Assembly: GCF_000255705.1 (NCBI RefSeq)
Contig: NZ_JH636456.1
Span: 42,198 to 80,718 of the forward strand
DNA length: 38,521 bases
DNA from: Zavarzinella formosa DSM 19928
GTDB lineage: Bacteria; Planctomycetota; Planctomycetia; Gemmatales; Gemmataceae
Direction of reading: 5' to 3'
Under the pieces are notes generated by a model. It ran no database searches, was not told where the DNA came from, and was given only the letters and a program-made list of their open reading frames with translations. The first letter of the stretch is position 1, and every line of letters begins with the position of its first letter. Both the position numbers and the translations under genes were made by a program. Positions 17,221 to 32,035 of this stretch are shown here, piece by piece.

Positions 17221-17784
17221 ATGTTGCGAAAGATGATGTGTGCCCTGGTGGTTCTGGGCGGGTTTGTGAGCCTTGCGTCCGCTGACAAGGACGCGACCGA
17301 CCCGAAGGCCAAAGAGGCCAAGATCACCAAGGTGGACCCCAAGGCGAAGACCGCGACGGTCAAGCTGAAAGACGCTGACAAAGACGTCGAGAAGACGTTC
17401 AAACTGGCCGAAGAGATCGAGTACATGGACAGCACGGGAAAGGTGGCGACCATCGACATCTTCACCGAAGGAGACATGGTGTTCCTGGTCGAGAGCGAGG
17501 GCCGGATCACCAAGATGAAGAAGCACGACAAGGAAGCCAAGATCACCACGATCAACGCAAAGAAGCACACCGCGACGGTCAAAATGAAGGCCGAAGGCAA
17601 GGACGTCGAGAAGACTTTCAAGCTGGCCGAAGACATCGAGTACATGGACAGCACGGGAAAGGTGGCAACCGCCGAGATATTCACCTCGGGCGACACGGTG
17701 ATGCTGGTCGAGTGCGACGGTCAGATCACCAAAATGAAAAAATGTGACAAGCCGGTAATCCCCGCGACCCCGAAGGTCAAATAG
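17221..17784 (+). CDS. secreted protein made of two ~70-residue tandem repeats (187 aa)
   Basis: Residues 1-21 are a signal peptide (MLRKMM, hydrophobic stretch, ASA). Residues about 33-101 and 106-175 are near-identical copies sharing AKIT, TATVKxK, KDVEKTFKLAExIEYMDSTG, KVAT, IFTxGD, LVE and ITKMKK. Each copy has the strand pattern of a small beta-barrel, and the sequence is Lys/Asp/Glu-rich. A short Pro-rich tail follows. Only the second copy contains Cys (VECDG and KKCDK). I know of no assigned function; it may bind ions or polyanions at the cell surface. The DNA of the two copies is also alike, so the duplication is fairly recent. Confidence 0.72.
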   Translation: MLRKMMCALVVLGGFVSLASADKDATDPKAKEAKITKVDPKAKTATVKLKDADKDVEKTFKLAEEIEYMDSTGKVATIDIFTEGDMVFLVESEGRITKMKKHDKEAKITTINAKKHTATVKMKAEGKDVEKTFKLAEDIEYMDSTGKVATAEIFTSGDTVMLVECDGQITKMKKCDKPVIPATPKVK

Positions 17785-18070
17785 TCGTCGCGAAGTGAAA
17801 CGGGGAGTGACGGAATACCCCCCGGCGAACGTCGGTCCGGACGGACGATGCGTTCGGCCCGGAGCCGATTTTCTCTTTCCAGAACGATGAGGCAGTCATC
17901 ACGGAACATGCTCGAAGTCTCACGACGGACAGATCTGCGACGGTTACTGCTCCGGAAGCAAGGAAGGCAATTGAGTCGCTTGCCGTGGGAATGGCAAATC
18001 GGATCGCCTCCCACGCATTTTGGACACGGGACGCAAAGCGAGGCCGAACAATCAAAACCGAGGAGATTGA

Positions 18071-18358
18071 ATGATGACCGATACGGAGTGGCTCCTGGAC
18101 TTGTCCGCCACCGCCTTGTTGAATAGTCCGGCCTTGGCGGCGTTCACCGGACGGGTTTCCGATTTGGGCGAGGGCCGCCGGACAATCAAGGCGGGCCTCG
18201 ACGAGTCGGTCCCGGTCCCGGTGCCCACTGCGGCCTTGTACGAACGATTCGCCTCTCGCTGGGAGGCCGACTTCGCGGACAAATTGCTCTCGGCTTTTTG
18301 TTTCCAGTTCGGCGGACACAAGGATCGGTCGGAAGGCTCCGACGGGGGTGTCCGATGA
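18071..18358 (+). pseudogene. gnd: C-terminal fragment of 6-phosphogluconate dehydrogenase
   Basis: The 95-residue product matches only the end of decarboxylating 6-phosphogluconate dehydrogenase (YqeC/GndA short type): [57 protein letters not shown] and [13 protein letters not shown]. The entire NADP-binding domain and the active-site region are absent, and the 286 bases upstream (17785-18070) hold no trace of them. An ATG and a new upstream sequence open the frame. Its stop overlaps the zwf start (ATGA), the normal arrangement of an intact gnd-zwf pair, so a 5' deletion seems to have removed most of gnd. Enzyme activity is not expected. Confidence 0.8.
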
Positions 18359-19749
18359 CCGTCGCCCAATCGGACGCGCTGGCGCTCTTTGGCGTCACGG
18401 GCGACCTCGCCCACAAGATGACTTTTCCGGCGTTGTATGCGATGGAGAAACGGGGCGAGTTGAATGTGCCCGTGATCGGTGTCGCCTTCCCGCCATGGAC
18501 TCCAGACCAATTGCACGCTCGGGTGCGGGACAGCATCACTCGGGCGGGCGGGATCGACGACACCCTCGCTTTTGACCGGCTCCTGGGACGATTCAATTAT
18601 GTGAGCGGCGACTACAAAGATCCCGCAACCTTCGCGAAACTCAAGGGCAAGCTGGGAAAATCTTGCCGTCCGGCGCACTACCTCGCCATCCCGCCCTCAT
18701 TGTTCGTGACGGTCATCGCCGGACTCGGCTCGGCGGGGTTGGCCGATCAGGCAAGAGTCATCGTCGAAAAACCGTTCGGCCGGGACCTGGCCTCGGCGCG
18801 GGAACTCAACCGCGTCGCGAGGTCGGTGTTTCCGGAAGACTCGATTTTCCGCATCGATCACTTCCTCGGGAAGGAAGCGATCATGAACATCCTATACTTT
18901 CGATTCGCCAACTCGTTCCTGGAACCGATCTGGAACCGCAACCACGTGGCCAGCGTGCAGATCACCCTCGCCGAGAATTTCGGGGTGGAGAACCGGGGGG
19001 GCTTTTACGAGACCGCGGGCTGCCTCCGGGACGTGATCGAGAATCACCTCTTCCAGGTCGTCGCGCTCCTGGCGATGGAACCGCCGGCGGGACGGGACTT
19101 CGGCCTTGTCAATGCGGAAAAGACAAAGGTCTTCCGGGCGATGCGCCCGCTGACTCCCGCCGACCTGGTGCGCGGCCAGTACGCCGGATATCGGGACGAG
19201 GCCAACGTGGCGCACGATTCGGACGTCGAGACGTTCTGCGCCGCGCGACTGTTCCTTGACTCGTGGCGGTGGGCCGGGGTGCCTTGGTATCTCCGCTCCG
19301 GCAAGTGTCTGGCCCGAACGGCGCACGAAGTCTTGGTCGAGTTGAAGCCTCCGCCCCAGGCGCTCTTTGGCGACGCGAACCCGACGACCGGCCGGGCCAA
19401 TTATCTGCGATTCCGCCTGGCCCCCGATTCCGCCATCGCCATTTCGGCCCGCGTCAAGCGCGCGGGCAAGGAGTTCGTCGGCGACCAACGCGAACTCTTC
19501 CTGTCCGAAGAACTCGCGGGTGTGGAATCGCCATATGAGCGACTCCTGGGCGACGCCCTGGCAGGCGACGGCGCACTCTTCACCCGCGAGGACGCGATCG
19601 AGGCCGCCTGGGCGGTGGTCGATCGCGTCCTCAAATCCCACGACCCGTGCCATGCGTACGTTCGAGGCAGTTGGGGTCCGACACAAGCGGACGATCTCAT
19701 CGCTCCGGACGGCATCTGGCACAACCCCGTGCCCGAGGTGGTGCGATGA
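18355..19749 (+). CDS. zwf: glucose-6-phosphate dehydrogenase (464 aa)
   Basis: Oxidises glucose 6-phosphate to 6-phosphogluconolactone with NAD(P)+, the entry to the oxidative pentose phosphate pathway. The nucleotide-binding GVTGDLA loop is at residues 13-19 and the active-site RIDHFLGKE at 166-174, with the catalytic His-Phe-Leu-Gly-Lys string intact. [13 protein letters not shown] and the C-terminal substrate domain (WYLRSGKCL) follow. Length is normal for the family. ATG 18355 overlaps the gnd relic stop by four bases, and its own stop overlaps pgm by four. No 6-phosphogluconolactonase gene is nearby; that and Gnd must be supplied elsewhere. Confidence 0.95.
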   Translation: MTVAQSDALALFGVTGDLAHKMTFPALYAMEKRGELNVPVIGVAFPPWTPDQLHARVRDSITRAGGIDDTLAFDRLLGRFNYVSGDYKDPATFAKLKGKLGKSCRPAHYLAIPPSLFVTVIAGLGSAGLADQARVIVEKPFGRDLASARELNRVARSVFPEDSIFRIDHFLGKEAIMNILYFRFANSFLEPIWNRNHVASVQITLAENFGVENRGGFYETAGCLRDVIENHLFQVVALLAMEPPAGRDFGLVNAEKTKVFRAMRPLTPADLVRGQYAGYRDEANVAHDSDVETFCAARLFLDSWRWAGVPWYLRSGKCLARTAHEVLVELKPPPQALFGDANPTTGRANYLRFRLAPDSAIAISARVKRAGKEFVGDQRELFLSEELAGVESPYERLLGDALAGDGALFTREDAIEAAWAVVDRVLKSHDPCHAYVRGSWGPTQADDLIAPDGIWHNPVPEVVR

Positions 19750-21485
19750 ACATCAGCCCGTTGGCCGGGAAACCGGCCGAGCCTTCGATGCTCGTCAACG
19801 TGCCGCGCCTGGTCACGGCCTATTTCGCCGAGACGCCCGACGTCTCGGAGCCTGCGCAACGGGTCGCGTTCGGAACCTCGGGGCACCGAGGATCCGCGTT
19901 CGACAGGGCGTTCAACGAGTGGCACATCCTGGCCATCAGTCAGGCCATCTGTCAGTATCGAAAGCAGAAGCAGATCGACGGCCCGCTATTCGTCGGCGCG
20001 GACACGCACGCCCTTTCGGAGCCGGCCCTTGCCAGCGCGCTGGAGGTGCTGGCGGCCAACGGCGTCGAAGTCAAGCTTGCGAAAGGTGACGAATACACGC
20101 CAACCCCGGCCGTGTCTCACGCGATTCTGACGTACAACCACGGACGAAAAACCGGGCTGGCCGATGGCGTCGTGATCACGCCCTCGCACAACCCGCCCCG
20201 CGACGGCGGCTTCAAATACAACCCTCCCCACGGCGGGCCGGCGGAGCCGTCCGTCACGGACTGGATCGGAGCGAAGGCCAACGAGTTTCTCGCTAGTGGC
20301 CTGCGGGGCGTGAACCGGATTTCGCATCGGCAGGCGCTGAGCGCCGCCACGACGCACCGGCACGATTTCCTCAACGCCTACGTCGCGGATCTCGGCAATG
20401 TGATCGACATGAAGGTCATTCGCGGAGCAAACATCCGCCTGGGGGTTGATCCGCTCGGCGGCGCCGGCGTTCACTACTGGGAGCCGATTGCCGATCGCCA
20501 CAAGTTAAGCCTGACGGTCGTCAACGAGGCCGTCGATCCGACCTTCCGGTTCATGACCGTCGATTGGGACGGCCAGATCCGTATGGACCCATCCTCGCCC
20601 GATGCGATGGCCCGGATGATCGGCCTGAAGGACCAGTTCGATATCTCCTTCGCCTGCGACACCGACCACGACCGGCACGGGATCGTGACCAAAAGCGCGG
20701 GGCTTCTCCCGCCCAATCACTACCTCTCGGTCGTCGTTCGTTACCTCTTCCAGCACCGGCCGAACTGGAGCGAGGAAGCCGCTGTCGGCAAGACACTGGT
20801 GAGCACCCAAATGATCGACCGGGTGGCCGCCAAGCTGGGCCGGAAGCTTTGCGAAGTGCCGGTCGGGTTCAAATGGTTCGTCGACGGCTTGCTCGACGGT
20901 TCGCTGGGTTTCGGCGGCGAGGAGAGCGCGGGGGCAACGTTCCTCCGTCGTGACGGGACCGTCTGGACGACGGACAAGGACGGCATCATCCCGGCCTTGC
21001 TGGCGGCGGAAATCACGGCCCGGACGGGTCGCGATCCCGGTGAAATCTACCGCGACCTCACGAGCGAGTTCGGCGGGCCGGCTTACGACCGCGTCGAGGC
21101 CCCGGCCACGCCCGCGCAAAAACAACTGCTGGCGAAACTCTCCCCCCGACAGGTCAAGCTCACCGAACTGGCGGGGGAACGAATCCAGAGTGTTCTCACC
21201 CGCGCGCCAGGCAACGACGCTCCCATCGGCGGGTTGAAGGTCGTCGCTGTAAACGGCTGGTTCGCGGCTCGACCCTCGGGGACCGAGAACATCTACAAGA
21301 TTTACGGCGAGAGCTTCCGCGGGACGGACCACCTGCGCCGCATCTTGGAAGAAGCCCAAACGATTGTCGACAATGCGCTGGCTGTCGTCCCGGAGCGTGA
21401 AGGCGGTCTCAAGTCGCCGGCCCCTCACGAGCAAACGGTCCGTGAAGCCGAGGATCGGTGGCGAGACGAAGGGAATCCGAACTGA
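19746..21485 (+). CDS. pgm: alpha-D-glucose phosphate-specific phosphoglucomutase (579 aa)
   Basis: Interconverts glucose 1-phosphate and glucose 6-phosphate, linking glycogen or sugar nucleotides to Zwf. E. coli Pgm type: [10 protein letters not shown] near residue 41, phosphoserine loop [11 protein letters not shown] with Ser147, metal-binding [10 protein letters not shown], sugar-binding GGEESAG, and phosphate-binding [12 protein letters not shown] near the end. About 30 extra charged residues follow the usual C-terminus (residues ~550-579). The start is ATG 19746, overlapping the zwf stop, because the family N-terminus begins there; the frame is open upstream. Confidence 0.95.
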   Translation: MNISPLAGKPAEPSMLVNVPRLVTAYFAETPDVSEPAQRVAFGTSGHRGSAFDRAFNEWHILAISQAICQYRKQKQIDGPLFVGADTHALSEPALASALEVLAANGVEVKLAKGDEYTPTPAVSHAILTYNHGRKTGLADGVVITPSHNPPRDGGFKYNPPHGGPAEPSVTDWIGAKANEFLASGLRGVNRISHRQALSAATTHRHDFLNAYVADLGNVIDMKVIRGANIRLGVDPLGGAGVHYWEPIADRHKLSLTVVNEAVDPTFRFMTVDWDGQIRMDPSSPDAMARMIGLKDQFDISFACDTDHDRHGIVTKSAGLLPPNHYLSVVVRYLFQHRPNWSEEAAVGKTLVSTQMIDRVAAKLGRKLCEVPVGFKWFVDGLLDGSLGFGGEESAGATFLRRDGTVWTTDKDGIIPALLAAEITARTGRDPGEIYRDLTSEFGGPAYDRVEAPATPAQKQLLAKLSPRQVKLTELAGERIQSVLTRAPGNDAPIGGLKVVAVNGWFAARPSGTENIYKIYGESFRGTDHLRRILEEAQTIVDNALAVVPEREGGLKSPAPHEQTVREAEDRWRDEGNPN

Positions 21486-21528
21486 TCCGTTCGCGTATTC
21501 GGCCCGGAGCCCGTTTGGAGAAGCAGTG

Positions 21529-21762
21529 ATGAGCCAACAAGCACGCGTCCGTTACCCGATCCACAGCCTGCCGCCCACCGAGATTGAGAGTCACGGTCCC
21601 TTCTCGCGCATGAACTCACCGGACGCCGAGTGGTTCCTTGTCGTGGACTTGTCCCGCGAATCGCCCGACGGCCTGATCGAATCGGTAGAAGTGTCCTGTT
21701 GCGAAGGCCAAAACACTTGCCGCCTTGGCCATCGAGCAAGCATCATTCCGCTTGCTCGATGA
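21529..21762 (+). CDS. hypothetical small protein (77 aa)
   Basis: Not recognised. TTTGGAG lies seven bases before the ATG and it fits neatly between pgm and the HAD gene on the same strand. The product is soluble: RYPIHSLPPTEIESHGPFSR, then a strand EWFLVVDLSRESPDGLIESV and two adjacent Cys (VSCCEGQNTC). Its last codons and stop lie inside the hairpin at 21730-21761, so the C-terminus may have been altered when that repeat arrived. Confidence 0.5.
   Translation: MSQQARVRYPIHSLPPTEIESHGPFSRMNSPDAEWFLVVDLSRESPDGLIESVEVSCCEGQNTCRLGHRASIIPLAR
21730..21761. terminator. perfect 12-bp hairpin between the small ORF and the HAD gene
   Basis: CATCGAGCAAGC (21730-21741) and its exact complement (21750-21761) around an eight-base loop. 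The right arm covers the stop of the small ORF. No T-run follows, so a partial terminator, an mRNA-stability element or a processing site inside the long operon are all possible. Confidence 0.5.
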
Positions 21763-21786
21763 ATCGCTTGTATTACCGGAGACCAA

Positions 21787-22434
21787 ATGGCTGGCACGAC
21801 TCGGATCACGACTTTGTTCTTGGATATCGGCGGCGTCTTGCTCACCAACGGCTGGGACCATCACGCGCGCCGTCGGGCGGTGGCGAACTTCAACCTGGAA
21901 TGGGACGAGGTGGAACCGCGGCACCAGTTGAACTTCGCCACGTTCGAAGAGGGTAAGCTCACGCTTCAGGAATACTTGACGCGGACGGTGTTTTACGAGG
22001 ATCGACCGTTCACTCGCGATCAATTCTGGGAGTATATGACAGCCCAGTCGCAACCGGATCCCTGGATGCTCGACCTGGTGGTTCGGCTCAAGGCCCGGCA
22101 CAAACTGAGGATCGCCGCGATCAGCAACGAAGCTCGTGAACTCAATTCGTATCGCGTTCGCAAGTTCAAGCTCGATGAACTCGTGGACTGCTTCATGTCT
22201 TCCTGTTTCGTCCACGTCCGCAAACCCGACCTGGACATCTTTCGGCTGGCGCTGGACATCGCCCAGACGCCCCCCGGGCAGATCGTCTACATCGAGAACA
22301 CCCCGCTGTTCGTCCAGATCGCCGAAGGGTTGGGGATCCCGAGCATTCTTCACACGGACCACCAATCGACCCGCGAAAAACTGGCTTCGTTCGGACTGGA
22401 AACCAATGAAGGTGTCAACCATGCAACCAGCTAA
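21787..22434 (+). CDS. HAD-superfamily hydrolase (215 aa)
   Basis: Haloacid-dehalogenase-like fold, subgroup with a helical cap (YihX/epoxide-hydrolase-N-like), normally phosphatases. Motif I is FLDIGGVLL with nucleophile Asp13; motif II is AAISNEAREL; motif III is VRKPDLDIF with the Lys. Two points are unusual: the second Asp of motif I is Gly15, as in the YihX group, and motif IV reads VYIENTP where FIDD is expected, so the metal-binding Asp pair is replaced by Glu-Asn. The gene overlaps ackA by 14 bases, so they are co-translated. A sugar-phosphate substrate would fit the context, but the altered motif leaves activity open. Confidence 0.8.
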   Translation: MAGTTRITTLFLDIGGVLLTNGWDHHARRRAVANFNLEWDEVEPRHQLNFATFEEGKLTLQEYLTRTVFYEDRPFTRDQFWEYMTAQSQPDPWMLDLVVRLKARHKLRIAAISNEARELNSYRVRKFKLDELVDCFMSSCFVHVRKPDLDIFRLALDIAQTPPGQIVYIENTPLFVQIAEGLGIPSILHTDHQSTREKLASFGLETNEGVNHATS

Positions 22435-23611
22435 CCCGCGAATTCTCACGATCAACGGAGGCTCGTCGAGCATCAAGTTCGCACTGTTTGAAGGCGGCGA
22501 CTCCCGGCGGGTTGTCGAGGGGGCGATCTCCCGGATCGGATTGTCCGAAGCCACCCTTCGAGTGAAAGGCGCGAACCCGGCTGACAATGTTTCCCTGTCC
22601 TTGTCGGCGCCGGACTACGCCGCTGCGGTGAGTGTGTTGATGAGTTGGGTCGAGGGACACAACAAGAGGGATGCGCTGACTGCGGTTGGGCATCGCGTGG
22701 TGCATGGCGGACCGAAATACCGCGAAGCGCAGCGAATCACAGTGGTGATGGTACGGGAGTTGCACGAATTCAGTCCGTTCGATCCCGAGCATATGCCCGA
22801 AGAACTCCTGCTGATTGAGGCTTTCCATCGCCGTTTTCCGGACCTACCCCAAATCGCCTGTTTCGACACGGCTTTCCATCACGACCTGCCGCGTGTGGCC
22901 CAGTTGTTGCCGATCCCGCGCCGTTATGAGGCGCAAGGCTTGCGTCGGTACGGGTTCCACGGGCTGTCGTACTCATCCCTCATGGAGCAACTCGTTTCCC
23001 AGGGCGACCCGACGGCGACAGCCGGCCGGGTGATTCTCGCGCACCTTGGCAGCGGCGCGAGCCTGGCGGCGGTGCGTGATGGCAAATCCGTCGATACCAG
23101 CATGGGATTTACCCCGGCCGCCGGCGTGCCAATGAGCACCCGGTCCGGCGATGTCGATCCGGGGTTGGTTTGGTATCTGGCTCGCACCGAGAAGATGACC
23201 GCGAAACAGTTCAACGAGATGGTCAACGCCCGGTCGGGATTGCTCGGGATATCCGAGACGAGTTCGGACATGCGTGATTTGCTGGCGTGCGAACCGCGGG
23301 ATGTGCGGGCGGCCGAAGCGGTCGGGCTGTTCTGTTATCAGGTCAAGAAATGGATCGGAGCGTTCGCGGCGGCGCTCGGCGGCATGGACACACTGGTGTT
23401 CGCGGGCGGCATCGGCGAGAACTCGCCCCCCGTCCGCACACGGATTTGCGATGGGCTGGGGTTCCTCGGCATCGAACTCGACGAAACGCACAACGCGGAG
23501 AATCGAGCGGTTATTTCAAAGGCGGCCGGCAGGGTTGCGGTCCGCGTGATTCACACAGACGAGGAACAGATGATCGCCAAGATGGTTGGTGCCGTCGTCA
23601 GCCTTAACTGA
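22421..23611 (+). CDS. ackA: acetate kinase (396 aa)
   Basis: Transfers phosphate from acetyl phosphate to ADP, giving acetate and ATP. ASKHA-fold motifs are all present: [15 protein letters not shown] at the N-terminus, [41 protein letters not shown] and FAGGIGENS, and the C-terminal HTDEEQMIA. Length is normal. ATG 22421 lies inside the end of the HAD gene with AAGGTG upstream. It is not beside pta; its acetyl phosphate is more likely to come from the phosphoketolase encoded 2.5 kb downstream in the same run. Confidence 0.94.
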   Translation: MQPANPRILTINGGSSSIKFALFEGGDSRRVVEGAISRIGLSEATLRVKGANPADNVSLSLSAPDYAAAVSVLMSWVEGHNKRDALTAVGHRVVHGGPKYREAQRITVVMVRELHEFSPFDPEHMPEELLLIEAFHRRFPDLPQIACFDTAFHHDLPRVAQLLPIPRRYEAQGLRRYGFHGLSYSSLMEQLVSQGDPTATAGRVILAHLGSGASLAAVRDGKSVDTSMGFTPAAGVPMSTRSGDVDPGLVWYLARTEKMTAKQFNEMVNARSGLLGISETSSDMRDLLACEPRDVRAAEAVGLFCYQVKKWIGAFAAALGGMDTLVFAGGIGENSPPVRTRICDGLGFLGIELDETHNAENRAVISKAAGRVAVRVIHTDEEQMIAKMVGAVVSLN

Positions 23612-23627
23612 AAAAGGGAGCATGCCC

Positions 23628-25940
<2,313 letters not shown>

Positions 25941-26074
25941 GCGGGTTGCCAGTTATGAGGACAACACAAGCGGCAAGCAGGTTTGGGATTTGCGCCAACC
26001 ACACACAAGAGCTTCTGGCCACCGGACCGTACGCGGCGTCCTCGGCCTTTGCCGGCAAACAGGAAACAAGATCC

Positions 26075-28470
26075 ATGAAGACAGAAACCATGAAACAAGA
26101 CACCCCGACGACAGCGGCGCTCTCGCCCGAACTGCTCTTTAAGATGGACGCTTACTGGCGTGCCGCCAACTACCTGTCGGTCGGACAGATCTACCTCTAC
26201 GACAACCCCCTGCTGAAGGAGCCGCTGCAGCAGTCGCATGTGAAGCCGCTTGTGGTCGGGCACTGGGGCACGACGCCGGGGCAGAACTTCATCTACGTGC
26301 ATCTGAACCGGGTCATCAAGAAGTACGACCTGAACATGTTCTATGTTGCGGGTCCCGGACACGGCGGCCCGGCCATCGTCGGCAATGTCTACCTCGAAGG
26401 CACCTGGAGTGAGGTTTATCCAGACGTCGGACAGGACGAGGCCGGGTTAAAAAAGTTGTTTATGCAGTTCTCATGGCCGGGCGGGATCTCCAGCCATGTC
26501 GCGCCGAGCACTCCGGGGTCGATTCACGAGGGCGGCGAGTTGGGGTACTCGCTCAGCCACGCCTTCGGGGCGGTGTTCGACAACCCCGATCTGATCGTCG
26601 CCTGTGTCGTGGGGGACGGGGAAGCGGAAACGGGTCCGCTGGCCGCCGCGTGGCACTCCAACAAAATGCTCAGCCCGGCCACCGACGGGGCCGTGCTGCC
26701 GATCCTGCACCTCAACGGCTACAAGATCAGCAACCCGACGATGCTGGCACGGATCGAACACGAGGAACTGGAGCAGTTCTTCCGCGGCTGCGGCTGGTCG
26801 CCCCACTTCGTGGAAGGCGACGACCCGCAAGTAATGCACGAGCGAATGGCCGGCATCCTGGACAAGGTCGTCGAGGAAATCCGGCAAATCCAAAAGAAGG
26901 CGAGAAACAACAGCGACCCCGCGCGGCCTCGCTGGCCCATGATCGTGTTGCGGTCGCCCAAGGGCTGGACCGGGCCGAAGGTCGTCGATGGTCTGCAAAT
27001 CGAGGGCACGTTCCGCTCCCACCAGGTGCCGCTGCTGGTAACCGCCGATCACCCCGGACACGTCCGGGAACTCGAGAGTTGGATGAAGAGCTACAAGCCG
27101 GAAGAGCTTTTCGATGACAGGGGCCGGCTCATTCCGGAGCTGGCGGAACTGGCGCCGACGGGCGAGCGGCGGATGGGCGCCAATCCCCACGCCAACGGCG
27201 GCCTCCTGTTGCGCGACCTGCGTATGCCAGACTTCCACGCTCATGCGGTCAGCGTGCCTTCGCCCGGCGAGGTCGAGGGGCAGGACACGCTCGTGTTGGG
27301 GAAGTTCCTCCGCGACGTGGCCAGTCTGAATCAGGACCAGCGGAACTTCCGCGTCTTCGGTCCCGACGAGACGCTCTCGAATCTCCTGGGCGCGGTCTTT
27401 GAGGTCACCAACCGCCAGTGGGACGCGCGGGAAGTCAACAACGACGAATTCCTCGCGCCGACCGGCCGCGTGCTTGACTCGATGCTCAGCGAGCATCAGT
27501 GCGAGGGCTGGCTCGAGGGCTACCTGCTGACCGGGCGGCACGGGCTGTTCAACAGTTACGAAGCCTTCATCCGCATCATTGACTCAATGTTCAGCCAGCA
27601 TGCCAAGTGGCTGAAGGTCACGCTGGAACTTCCCTGGCGGCGGAGGATCGCGTCACTGAACTATCTGCTGGCCTCCCACGTCTGGCAGCAGGACCACAAC
27701 GGCTTCACCCACCAGGACCCGGGTTTCCTTGACCACGTCATCAACAAAAAAGCCGACATCGTGCGAGTGTACCTTCCCCCCGATGCGAACTGTCTGCTGT
27801 CGGTCTTTGACCACTGCCTTCGCAGCCGGCATTACGTGAACGTGGTGGTGGCCGGAAAACACGCGCTCCCGCAATGGCTGACCATGGACGCCGCGGTCGC
27901 GCATTGCACGGAGGGCATCGGCATCTGGCAGTGGGCTAGCAACGACCAGGATTCCGAGCCGGACGTGGTGATGGCGTGCTGCGGCGACACGCCCACACTG
28001 GAAGTGCTGGCCGCCGTGTCCATCCTGCGCCGACACCTGCCCGACCTCAAAATCCGGGTGGTCAATGTCGTCGATCTGATGAAGCTCCAGTCCGCGAGCG
28101 AGCACCCGCACGGGCTGAGCGAAACGGATTATGACTCGCTCTTCACGAAGGACAGGCACATCATCTTCGGCTTCCACGGCTATCCCTGGCTGGTCCACCG
28201 ACTGACCTACCGCCGCACCAACCGCAATCTTCACGTCCGGGGCTACAAGGAAGAGGGCACGATCACGACGGCCTTCGACATGAGGGTGCAGAACGACCTT
28301 GACCGCTTTCATCTGGTGCGGGACGTGGTCGACCGGCTGCCGCATCTCGGGACAAAGGGTGACTACCTCAAGCAGATGATGAGGGACAAACTCATCGAAC
28401 ACAACCATTACATCGGCCGGCACGGCCAGGACATGCTGGAGATCCGCAACTGGAAGTGGGGGAAAGCCGA

Positions 28471-28474
<4 letters not shown>
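26075..28474 (+). CDS. xfp: phosphoketolase, xylulose-5-P/fructose-6-P (799 aa)
   Basis: Thiamine-diphosphate enzyme that cleaves xylulose 5-phosphate (and often fructose 6-phosphate) with phosphate into acetyl phosphate plus glyceraldehyde 3-phosphate or erythrose 4-phosphate. Signatures: YLYDNPLL and [17 protein letters not shown] near the start, [30 protein letters not shown], the ThDP motif [18 protein letters not shown], and C-terminal [16 protein letters not shown]. Length is typical. The frame is open to 25937, but ATG 26075 has GGAAACA upstream and matches the family start. It is followed by a four-base overlap with the aldolase. With AckA it yields one ATP per acetyl phosphate. Confidence 0.95.
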
Positions 28475-31386
<2,912 letters not shown>

Positions 31387-31394
<8 letters not shown>

Positions 31395-31722
31395 CGAGCC
31401 GGAACCACCGGGCGGGCGGAACTCGAGTAACTTAAGCCGGGAGGTGGGCGCGAAGGCGGCCCGGAAACTTAAGGCCCGGCGGAACCCGCCGCATGTCTGG
31501 TCCGGTCTTGGCATGATGGGGCTGATCGGCTGGTCGGTGGTGGTCCCGACACTCCTCGGGGCGGCCGCCGGTCTCTGGCTGGACAAGCGTCACCCTGAAA
31601 GCCACTCCTGGACCCTGGCGTTGTTGGTTGCCGGGCTCGTGATCGGCTGTCTGAATGCGTGGCAATGGGTTGCCAAAGAGGATCGGGCGATCCGCGACGA
31701 ACAGGAGAATTCCGATGAATGA
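31387..31722 (+). CDS. atpQ: N-type ATPase accessory membrane protein AtpQ (AtpI/AtpZ-like, 111 aa)
   Basis: Small membrane protein particular to N-ATPase operons, related to AtpI/AtpZ assembly factors. A charged N-terminal 35 residues (Arg/Lys-rich, SREVGAKAARKLKARR) precede two membrane helices at about 40-65 (GMMGLIGWSVVVPTLLGAAA) and 74-95 (TLALLVAGLVIGCLNAW), with GLWLDKRHP between them as in AtpI-type proteins. Identity rests on these features and on its place between atpC and atpR. Probably helps assemble the c-ring. Confidence 0.85.
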
Positions 31723-32035
31723 GTCGCTGTCTTTGGCGCTGGCGTGGCTGGCGGGCGTGGCGCTTGGCCTGCTGTTCTTCGGCGGCTTGTGGTGGACAGT
31801 TCGCAAGACCATTTCGTCACCAAGGCCGGCGCTGTGGTTTTTCGGCAGCCTGCTGCTGCGGACGGGCGTGACCGTGGTCGGCTTCTACTTTGTGTCCGGC
31901 GGCCATTGGGAGCGGTTGCTGCCCTGCCTACTCGGATTTGTCATGGCCCGACTCTTTATGACGCGACTGACCAGGCCGGCAGTCCGGCGACTGATCCAAC
32001 CGGTCCGGGAGGCGAGCCATGCGACTGAGTCCTGA
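31715..32035 (+). CDS. atpR: N-type ATPase accessory membrane protein AtpR (106 aa)
   Basis: Second small membrane protein unique to N-ATPase operons; it is thought to interact with the c-ring through conserved charged residues. Three hydrophobic helices are visible (about 5-27, 40-60 and 67-84), with Arg49 (LLLRTGV) and Arg79 (FVMARLFMTR) inside or at the edge of helices 2 and 3. AGGAGAATTCCG precedes ATG 31715. It overlaps atpQ by eight bases and atpB by 17. Confidence 0.82.
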   Translation: MNESLSLALAWLAGVALGLLFFGGLWWTVRKTISSPRPALWFFGSLLLRTGVTVVGFYFVSGGHWERLLPCLLGFVMARLFMTRLTRPAVRRLIQPVREASHATES

